Of a stretch of 5,559 bases of DNA, positions 1 to 4,636 are shown one piece after another (the stretch's first letter is position 1; each line of letters starts with the position of its first letter). Source of the DNA: Candidatus Krumholzibacteriia bacterium (GTDB taxonomy: Bacteria > Krumholzibacteriota > Krumholzibacteriia > G020349025); assembly GCA_035649275.1 (NCBI GenBank), contig DASRJW010000001.1, forward strand, positions 1 through 5,559, in the 5' to 3' direction. The notes under the pieces are model-generated. The model did not search any database and was not told the origin of the DNA. It saw nothing but the letters and a program-made list of their open reading frames with translations. The position numbers and the translations under genes are program-made.

Positions 1-68
1 CGGCTGTCGAGGCGGGCGAGAAAGACCATGGCCCGCAAGGCGTAATCGGCACTGCGCGAGACGATCAT
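1..68 (-). CDS. Rrf2-family transcriptional regulator, N-terminal fragment cut by the window edge
   Basis: Reading the minus strand from the ATG at 68-66 gives MIVSRSADYALRAMVFLARL followed by Asp-Ser, open to the window edge. The S-x-S-A-D-Y-A-L-R-A pattern at the extreme N-terminus is the hallmark of helix 1 of the Rrf2 winged-helix family (IscR, NsrR, CymR and relatives). A Shine-Dalgarno AGGAGG at plus-strand 76-81 lies 7 nt from the ATG, which fixes the start. Rrf2 proteins are usually about 130-165 residues, and many sense redox state, nitric oxide or iron-sulfur status through three C-terminal cysteines. That part is outside the window, so neither the ligand nor the subfamily can be stated. 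The gene is divergent from the sigma-54 activator, so the two share the upstream region. The family call is fairly firm; any role in controlling the neighbouring cytochrome genes is inference. Confidence 0.8.
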   Translation of the reverse strand, partial: MIVSRSADYALRAMVFLARLDS

Positions 69-75
69 CGAAGGC

Positions 76-81
76 CCTCCT
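76..81 (-). promoter_or_regulatory. Ribosome binding site of the Rrf2-family gene
   Basis: On the minus strand the sequence reads AGGAGG, 7 nt before the ATG at 68. This near-perfect Shine-Dalgarno decides the start of the truncated minus-strand gene. Confidence 0.8.
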
Positions 82-153
82 TTCCGGTCGCTGCCGCTTC
101 GTGGGGGTCCGAGCCGGCAAGCCGGCGAATCACCATCAAGCCAGGAGCGTGCC

Positions 154-165
154 GTTTCGTGAAAC
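154..165. promoter_or_regulatory. Interrupted palindrome in the divergent region, possible operator
   Basis: GTTTCGTGAAAC has 5-bp perfect arms around a 2-nt centre. It lies about 90 nt upstream of the Rrf2-family start, in a region where an autoregulatory Rrf2 operator could sit. No second copy was found in the window, and a dyad of this size can arise by chance, so the operator reading is weak. Confidence 0.25.
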
Positions 166-589
166 TCATCTCTCAGCAGCAGGTGTTGATTTTCGAGGCG
201 GTTGGGGAACCGGGTCGGTCCTTGTTCTGGGTGCGCTGTGTTTCCAAAGGAGGCAGTGGGACGGGGAGAAGCAAATCAGGGCCCCGGGGAGGACGAGAGC
301 CTGTGTCTCAGCCGACCTGCCTCGGGAGTTCGCGACGCTGCTGGAAGCCCTGATCGACCCTCTTGCGGTGTCCTATCGACAAGGAGAATCACGGATCTTC
401 TTGATGACGGCGCAGATGTTGTCGGAGCAGGAGTACGGGGATCTCGCGGAAGCGCTGGCCAGCCTGCGTCTGGGGGCTCGCTCTTTTCCTGAGCTTCGAT
501 CCCAGCACGGGTTCCTGTACCATGGCCGCGCCGCGGGCTCGCGCGCCCGTGGACCGCCTCGGTGCGGGACGCGTGAGGGCCAGGAGCGG

Positions 590-2074
590 ATGCCTCTCTA
601 CTTCCATCTCTTGAGTGACAAGGAAATCGACCGCCTTCAGGTCGTGCTCCGCATCATCCGTGACAATCGTGAGGGCGTGCTGGAGCTCTGGTACGAGCTC
701 TACACCCTGCACTTCGGCCACGAGCGCACCTTCTCGGAAGCCGAGTTCAAGGAGTTCCTCGGCAGCGATCTGGATGCGGTGACCGGAGCGCTGCTCGAGC
801 ACGACGTGGTGGCGCTGGCGCAGAGGGTGCGTCGGGTGGGGGAGAGACTCCTGGAGCGCGCCGTACCCTTCGCGGAGATCATCGCCTCCATGCACCTCTT
901 CGAGGAGAGCTGCAGCGTCTTTTTCCGCCGCAACCTCGCCGTCCTCGCCAGGGGTCCGGACATCATGCTCATCTTCGACAAGCTCTCCCACGTGCGCATG
1001 ATCATCCTCGCCGAAGCCTACTTCGGTGCGCACCGGGCCCAGCAGCAGGCGCGCACCCAGGGTCTCGAGCGCGAGCTGCAGCGGCTCGACCCGGAGGCGG
1101 CGAAGCGGGAGAGCTTTCACGGCCTCATCGGCGCCAGCCCGGCCATGCGCCGCGTTTACGAGCGCGTGCAGACCGCCGCGCCTGGAGGGGCGTCCATCCT
1201 GATCACCGGGGAGAGCGGCACCGGGAAGGACGTGGTGGCGCGGGCCATCCACGAAGTGGGTGCCCGGCCCGGAGCCCCTTTCATCGCGGTGAACTGCGCC
1301 GCGCTGCCGCGGGAGCTCATCGAGAGCGAGCTCTTCGGCCACCGCAAGGGAGCCTTCAGCGGCGCCACCGGGGAGTACCTGGGGCTGGTGCGGGCCGCCG
1401 AGCACGGCACCTTGCTGCTCGATGAGATCACCGAGATGCCCCTGGAAACGCAGGCGAAGCTGCTGCGCGCTCTACAAGAACGGGTCGTGCGGCCGGTGGG
1501 CGCGACGACGGAAGTGGCCGTCGACCTGCGCTTCGTCGCCTCCACCAACAGGCCGGTGCGCGAGGTGATTGCAGCGGGCAAGCTGCGCGAAGACCTCTAC
1601 TACCGGCTCAAGGTGCACACCATCGAGCTCCCGCCGCTGCGGGAACGTCTGGCCGACCTGCCGCTCCTCGTCGAGCACTTCATCGCCTTGTTCAACCGGC
1701 GCTATCCCCGCGCGCTCCGGGGCATCGAGGAGGAGGCCCTGCAAGCGTTGCGCGCTTACAGCTGGCCGGGGAATGTGCGCGAGCTGATGAACGCCATCGA
1801 GGTGGCCTTCGCTTACGGCCGCACCGACACGATCCGGCTGGAGGACCTGCCGGCGGAGATCTCTGGCAAACAGGCGGCTGTGGCGGCGAGCGGCGACGTC
1901 TTCGACGCCCTCACGCCCATCCCCACCTTCGAGGAATCGGAGAAGCTCCTGCTGGAGCGGGCTCTCGACGCCACCCATGGCAACAAGCTGCGGGCGGCGA
2001 AGATGCTGGGGATCTCGCGCAAGCAGCTCTACGCCAAGATCAAGAAGTACGGCATCGAGCTCGCCGAGGCGTAG
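590..2074 (+). CDS. Sigma-54-dependent transcriptional activator (enhancer-binding protein) with RsbRD-like sensory domain
   Basis: A 494-residue activator that would remodel RNA polymerase-sigma-54 by ATP hydrolysis. Residues 1 to about 145 form an all-helical domain (LSDKEIDRLQ through MIILAEAYF) resembling the RsbRD/RsbR N-terminal sensory fold rather than a receiver or GAF domain. A charged, probably coiled linker covers about 146-175. The AAA+ domain follows (about 177-415), with Walker A GESGTGKD at 207-214, the sigma-54 contact loop GAFSGA at 254-259 (canonical GAFTGA with Thr to Ser), and Walker B LLLDEI at 275-280. Further on come the RFVASTNRP segment and a REDLYYRL arginine-finger region. 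A Fis-type helix-turn-helix occupies about 455-489 (AAKMLGISRKQLYAKI). The ATG at 590 has AGGAG at 582-586, only 3 nt away; GAGGG at 575-579 is an alternative. The frame is open back to a GTG at 101, so starts at 404 or 416 remain possible. There is no phosphorylatable receiver, so control is probably through the helical domain or partners. Family firm, start moderate, sensory-domain name inferred from pattern. Confidence 0.93.
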   Translation: MPLYFHLLSDKEIDRLQVVLRIIRDNREGVLELWYELYTLHFGHERTFSEAEFKEFLGSDLDAVTGALLEHDVVALAQRVRRVGERLLERAVPFAEIIASMHLFEESCSVFFRRNLAVLARGPDIMLIFDKLSHVRMIILAEAYFGAHRAQQQARTQGLERELQRLDPEAAKRESFHGLIGASPAMRRVYERVQTAAPGGASILITGESGTGKDVVARAIHEVGARPGAPFIAVNCAALPRELIESELFGHRKGAFSGATGEYLGLVRAAEHGTLLLDEITEMPLETQAKLLRALQERVVRPVGATTEVAVDLRFVASTNRPVREVIAAGKLREDLYYRLKVHTIELPPLRERLADLPLLVEHFIALFNRRYPRALRGIEEEALQALRAYSWPGNVRELMNAIEVAFAYGRTDTIRLEDLPAEISGKQAAVAASGDVFDALTPIPTFEESEKLLLERALDATHGNKLRAAKMLGISRKQLYAKIKKYGIELAEA

Positions 2075-2112
2075 CAGGCTTCAGCCTGCGGGATGAGGGA
2101 ATGACATCCCGC
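2074..2112 (+). terminator. Two adjacent hairpins after the activator gene, candidate terminator or extragenic palindrome
   Basis: GCAGGC-TTCA-GCCTGC (2074-2089) is a perfect 6-bp stem with a 4-nt loop that begins on the last base of the stop codon. It is followed by GCGGGATG (2088-2095) and CATCCCGC (2105-2112), a perfect 8-bp stem with a 9-nt loop. The two stems share bases 2088-2089, so they could compete. No T-run follows, so classical Rho-independent termination is not shown. The position right after the stop codon suggests mRNA end protection or attenuation between the activator and the downstream cluster. An extragenic palindromic repeat family is an alternative. Confidence 0.5.
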
Positions 2113-2269
2113 TCCGAGGTGGGTACGACGAGGCGTCGGTTGGCTCCCACAGACACATCTCCCTTTTTCCGCTCCGGCGTCACTGCCTCCTTTGGAAACA
2201 ATGAAATCGGCAATGGCTCTGTTCTTCCTCCCAGCGACGGATCGAAGCGGCTCTATGGCTCCGGCAGGG

Positions 2270-2286
2270 CGGGCACGCTCCTCGCT
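2270..2286 (+). promoter_or_regulatory. Candidate sigma-54 (-24/-12) promoter of the pseudo-receiver/cytochrome cluster
   Basis: CGGGCACGCTCCTCGCT compares with the sigma-54 consensus YTGGCACGRNNNTTGCW. The invariant GG (2272-2273) and GC (2284-2285) are separated by exactly 10 nt. The CACG block and the T at 2282 match; the mismatches are at 2271, 2278 and 2283. The expected start, about 11-12 nt past the GC, is near 2296-2297, giving a leader of about 22 nt that still contains the ribosome binding site at 2308-2311. The gene immediately upstream encodes a sigma-54 activator, which raises the prior considerably. No equally good match was noticed in the other two intergenic gaps. Confidence 0.6.
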
Positions 2287-2292
2287 CTCATG

Positions 2293-2306
2293 AGACCTCG
2301 AGGTCT
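2293..2306. promoter_or_regulatory. Perfect 14-bp palindrome at the predicted transcription start, possible operator
   Basis: AGACCTC-GAGGTCT is self-complementary over all 14 bases, with no spacer. It overlaps the start site predicted from the sigma-54 promoter and ends 1 nt before the ribosome binding site. A dimeric repressor bound here would block initiation. On the RNA it cannot form a normal hairpin, for lack of a loop, so a protein-binding or restriction-type site is more likely than an RNA structure. No second copy was seen in the window. Confidence 0.35.
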
Positions 2307-2318
2307 TGGAGCGAACCC

Positions 2319-2813
2319 ATGGCCACCTTTCTTCGGAGATCGAGCAGAGACATGAGTCATCGCGAGCCGCGAGAGGAAAACCAGCGTCCAGGGATGCTGA
2401 CCCCCTTTCGCCAGGGAACCGTCCTGGTTCTCACCCCAAGCGAGCAGCTGGCAGGTGTCGTCGCCCATGCCCTCGAGGGGCTCGGCTCCTCGGGGCCGCG
2501 GCTCAGCACGGTCCAGACGCTGGCGGATTGTCTCGTGGCGCTTCGGCTCCTCGCCCCCAGCCTCGTCATCCTGGACGATGCCGTGACCGGGCAGACCGGG
2601 GCCGAGGCACTCGACGCTCTGGAACGGATCCGGTCGGGGACGCCCATCATCTACTTCGCCACCCATCACACGCTGGACCTGGAGCGCGAAGTGCGCCGGC
2701 GCGGCGTCCTCTACTACGTGCAGATGCCCGAGACGCGGGAGCAGCTGGACATGATCCTGTGCCGCTTGCTCACCGCCTTCGTCCGGGAAGCCCGAGTGCG
2801 GGGGACGCCATGA
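2319..2813 (+). CDS. Stand-alone degenerate receiver-domain (pseudo-receiver) protein
   Basis: A 164-residue protein with one CheY-like fold at about 33-150 and no output domain. Strand 1 is TVLVL at 34-38. The phosphoacceptor-like Asp86 sits in the LVILD strand and is followed by a VTGQTG turn. Strand 4 is TPIIYF at 108-113, and strand 5 reads GVLYYVQMP at 129-137. The acidic pair that binds magnesium is replaced by Thr39-Pro40, the conserved Thr/Ser by Ala114, and the catalytic Lys by Met136. Normal phosphorylation is therefore unlikely even though Asp86 remains. The ATG at 2319 has GGAG at 2308-2311, 7 nt away; starts at 2352 or 2394 are possible because residues 1-32 are polar and outside the fold. 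The protein may be an adaptor acting on the upstream activator or on cytochrome assembly; that is speculation. The gene is first after the sigma-54 promoter candidate and ends 131 nt before the cytochrome start. Fold call fairly sure, function unknown. Confidence 0.75.
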   Translation: MATFLRRSSRDMSHREPREENQRPGMLTPFRQGTVLVLTPSEQLAGVVAHALEGLGSSGPRLSTVQTLADCLVALRLLAPSLVILDDAVTGQTGAEALDALERIRSGTPIIYFATHHTLDLEREVRRRGVLYYVQMPETREQLDMILCRLLTAFVREARVRGTP

Positions 2814-2944
2814 ACGGCACTGCGGTGGTGACCGGTCGGTGCAGTGACCATACGCCCTCGACCGGCCACAGGCCCACTGCTATCCTCCTGCCCGTCACGG
2901 GAGAGTCGAGCCATCACACCTCACGCTGCGAGGGGAGAGCGGAG
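2814..2944 (+). promoter_or_regulatory. Gap before the cytochrome gene with a weak sigma-70-like promoter
   Basis: TCGACC at 2858-2863 and TATCCT at 2881-2886 are spaced by 17 nt, each matching 4 of 6 consensus bases, with an extended -10 TGC at 2878-2880. This would start transcription near 2893 and give a leader of about 50 nt to the cytochrome ATG. Such a promoter could supply the cytochrome and barrel genes independently of the sigma-54 promoter. In GC-rich DNA matches of this quality are not strong evidence. No terminator-like hairpin was found between the pseudo-receiver stop and the cytochrome start, so readthrough is also likely. Confidence 0.3.
2931..2937 (+). promoter_or_regulatory. 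Ribosome binding site that fixes the cytochrome start
   Basis: AGGGGAG lies 7 nt before the ATG at 2945. Together with the lipoprotein signal peptide that begins at this ATG, it rules against the much longer open frame reaching upstream to 2306 and against an ATG at 2810 that overlaps the pseudo-receiver stop. Confidence 0.75.
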
Positions 2945-4636
2945 ATGCGCAAAATCATTGCTGTCGCAGCTGTCCTGATCGCCGCGCTCGTTGCCGGCTG
3001 CGCCGAGGACGAGATCGTCACGGTCACGGAACAGCCAGCGATTCAAGTGCAAGCGGTGGCCACCCCGACCTCGGTGGACACGGGCGTCAAGGTCGCGGTC
3101 GAAGCGCACCTCGTCCATGCCCCGGCGGGAGCGACGCTCCGCTTTGGCTGGCTCGCCGACGCCGGCACCTTCTCCTCCGGCGCCGCCGACAGCACCGCCT
3201 GGACGGCGCCCGACAATCCCGGCGTCTACACCCTTTCCGTCGTCGTCACCGATGGCAAGAACGCCGGCATCGGCACCGTGGATGTCGCCGTCGCCACCTA
3301 CCTGCCCGCCGACCACCCCTACTACAAGGGGGCCACGAGCTGTTCCGTCTGCCACAACGGCGGTCCCGGCGGCACCCAGTACGCTTCTTGGTCCGAGTCG
3401 AAGCATGCCCATGCGATCGAGTCGCTGGAGGCCATCGGCATGAAGGAGAACGGCGCTTGCGTCGGCTGCCACACTGTGGGCTCCTACGGTCTCGGCGCCG
3501 ATCCCGCTCTCCACAACGGCGGCTACGACGAAACCGCGGTCCCGCGTCTCGCCGGGGTGCAGTGCGAGAACTGCCACAAGCCGGGGAGCGAGCACCCGTC
3601 GCCCAACTTCGGTTCCGTGGAGGCCACCATCGACGCGGCGCTCTGCGGCCAGTGCCACACGGACACCCACCATCCCACCTACGACGAGTGGTTGACCTCG
3701 CAGCACGGGGATCGGGCGACGTGGCAGACCAGCCCCGCCACGCGGGCCAACTGCGCCAAGTGTCACAATGGCTTCGTTTCCATGCACTACCTCGACGATC
3801 CGAACAACTTCACCAATCCGCCGACGAACCCGACGACCTTCGAGGTGATCACCTGTGCCGTCTGCCACGACCCGCACGGCAACGACAATCCAGGGAACCT
3901 TCGCAACGCATCGGTCACCGACGCCTCGCTCCCGAACGGCATCCTGGTCGAGGAGGCCGGTGCCGGGCGCCTGTGCATCTCCTGTCACAACGGCCGGCGG
4001 ACCGAGACCGACGTGCTCGCCCAGATCAACAACGGTACTACCAACTTTGGGCCGCACCACTCCATCCAGGGCGACATGCTGAAAGGCGTCAATGCCTACC
4101 AGACTCTCGCGCCCAGTTTCCCTTGGTCCACGAGCAAGCACATCCTCGTAGAGGACGCCTGCGTGACCTGTCATACCCATCCGCACGCGGGCGATCCCGA
4201 GGCCGGCATTCCGAACTTCATGGGCCACGACTTCAATCCCACCACTCAGGCTTGCTTGCCCTGTCACGGCGAGATCACCGATTTCACCCAGATCCAGGCC
4301 AAGCAGGATTTCGACGGCAACGGCGCCATCGAGGGGGTGCAATTGGAGATCAGCGGTCTCCTGGAGCGCCTGCAGCAGGTGATCGCCGACGCGAGCCGGA
4401 GCCCGGAAGTCCGTCAGCTCTTGCTGGACGACGCCACCTTCGTCCCCACCTTGGGGGACACGACGAAGAGCCTCCGGCCGCAGCGCGAGGCCGGCTACAA
4501 CTGGTGCTACGTGGACTACGATCAATCCCGTGGCGTGCACAACACCACCTACGCGGTGCAGCTCTTGCAGCAGAGCATCTTGTACCTGGATCCCAACGGG
4601 CTGCCGGCTTCGGTGCTGCTGCGGGAGGACCGGTGA
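2945..4636 (+). CDS. Nonahaem c-type cytochrome lipoprotein with N-terminal Ig/PKD-like domain
   Basis: A 563-residue exported haem protein. The signal peptide MRKIIAVAAVLIAALVAGC ends in a lipobox LVAGC with the lipidated Cys at 19; the next residue is Ala, not an Asp retention signal. Residues about 35-117 form a beta-sandwich of Ig/PKD type (WLADAGTF, TAWTAPDNPGVYTLSVVVTDG). Nine CXXCH motifs start at residues 133, 172, 207, 234, 270, 304, 344, 406 and 437 (CSVCH, CVGCH, CENCH, CGQCH, CAKCH, CAVCH, CISCH, CVTCH, CLPCH). Extra His in SKHAHA, SQHG, GPHHS and SKH segments could be distal ligands. A calcium-loop-like DFDGNGAIEG is at 455-464, and a C-terminal GVHNTTYA (His532), common in multihaem reductases and conduits, is at 530-537. 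It is most likely an outer-membrane electron carrier or terminal reductase. It overlaps the downstream barrel gene by 4 nt, suggesting coupled translation. No catalytic haem motif such as CXXCK is seen, so a nitrite-reductase role is not supported. Substrate unknown. Confidence 0.93.
   Translation: MRKIIAVAAVLIAALVAGCAEDEIVTVTEQPAIQVQAVATPTSVDTGVKVAVEAHLVHAPAGATLRFGWLADAGTFSSGAADSTAWTAPDNPGVYTLSVVVTDGKNAGIGTVDVAVATYLPADHPYYKGATSCSVCHNGGPGGTQYASWSESKHAHAIESLEAIGMKENGACVGCHTVGSYGLGADPALHNGGYDETAVPRLAGVQCENCHKPGSEHPSPNFGSVEATIDAALCGQCHTDTHHPTYDEWLTSQHGDRATWQTSPATRANCAKCHNGFVSMHYLDDPNNFTNPPTNPTTFEVITCAVCHDPHGNDNPGNLRNASVTDASLPNGILVEEAGAGRLCISCHNGRRTETDVLAQINNGTTNFGPHHSIQGDMLKGVNAYQTLAPSFPWSTSKHILVEDACVTCHTHPHAGDPEAGIPNFMGHDFNPTTQACLPCHGEITDFTQIQAKQDFDGNGAIEGVQLEISGLLERLQQVIADASRSPEVRQLLLDDATFVPTLGDTTKSLRPQREAGYNWCYVDYDQSRGVHNTTYAVQLLQQSILYLDPNGLPASVLLREDR
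4623..4628 (+). promoter_or_regulatory. Ribosome binding site supporting the GTG start of the barrel protein
   Basis: GGGAGG inside the last codons of the cytochrome gene lies 4 nt before the GTG at 4633. The GTG overlaps the cytochrome TGA as GTGA, the arrangement expected for translational coupling. Confidence 0.65.

Larger units (their letters stand above)
69..589. other. Long divergent intergenic region between the Rrf2-family gene and the sigma-54 activator gene
   Basis: About 520 nt separate the two divergent starts. The segment 113-126 holds two GCCGGC units separated by AA. Positions 154-165 read GTTTC-GT-GAAAC, an interrupted palindrome typical in size of a dimeric regulator site. 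Positions 199-212 form a small dyad, CGGTT-GGGG-AACCG. I found no convincing sigma-70 or sigma-54 promoter on the plus strand. Up to roughly position 310 the frame of the downstream gene has irregular third-position bases and looks non-coding. From about 310 to 589 it is open and third-position GC-rich, so part of this stretch may be translated as an N-terminal extension of the activator. No RNA gene or terminator is visible. Confidence 0.5.
2113..2318 (+). other. Intergenic regulatory region upstream of the pseudo-receiver gene
   Basis: This gap holds, in order: a dyad CGACG-AGG-CGTCG (2126-2138) nested between GTGGG (2119-2123) and CCCAC (2146-2150); an AT-richer patch around 2190-2215; the sigma-54 promoter candidate at 2270-2286; an 8-bp palindrome CTCATGAG (2287-2294); and a 14-bp palindrome (2293-2306). 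The nested dyad lies roughly 150-160 nt upstream of the predicted transcription start, a usual distance for an upstream activator site of an enhancer-binding protein. That assignment is inference from position and symmetry only. An 84-residue open frame at 2101-2355 crosses this region but looks non-coding. Confidence 0.45.

Noticed and set aside
101-103. GTG at 101 as the activator start
   Set aside because: Residues encoded from 101 to about 310 look non-coding, there is no convincing ribosome binding site, and it would add 163 residues before the first recognisable domain.
246-258. Perfect-looking ribosome binding site (AAAGGAGG) followed by a GTG
   Set aside because: The GTG is only 2 nt away and leads into a frame ending at 492 with a poor protein-like translation; no in-frame start for the activator follows at a usable distance.
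389-1405. 338-codon minus-strand open frame opposite the activator
   Set aside because: Antisense to an unmistakable AAA+ activator; explained by GC-rich codon bias.
2101-2355. 84-codon plus-strand open frame in the gap after the activator
   Set aside because: It starts inside the loop of a hairpin, has no good ribosome binding site, an unbiased composition, and crosses the promoter and the next gene's start.
2306-2944. N-terminal extension of the cytochrome reading frame back to 2306, or an ATG at 2810 overlapping the pseudo-receiver stop
   Set aside because: The upstream part is out of frame with the better-supported pseudo-receiver gene. The ATG at 2945 has a strong ribosome binding site and begins a complete lipoprotein signal peptide, which a 45-residue extension would bury.
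2921-4540. 539-codon minus-strand open frame opposite the cytochrome
   Set aside because: Antisense shadow of a GC-rich gene with nine CXXCH motifs on the plus strand; its low-complexity Gly/Val/Arg-rich product matches nothing I recognise.
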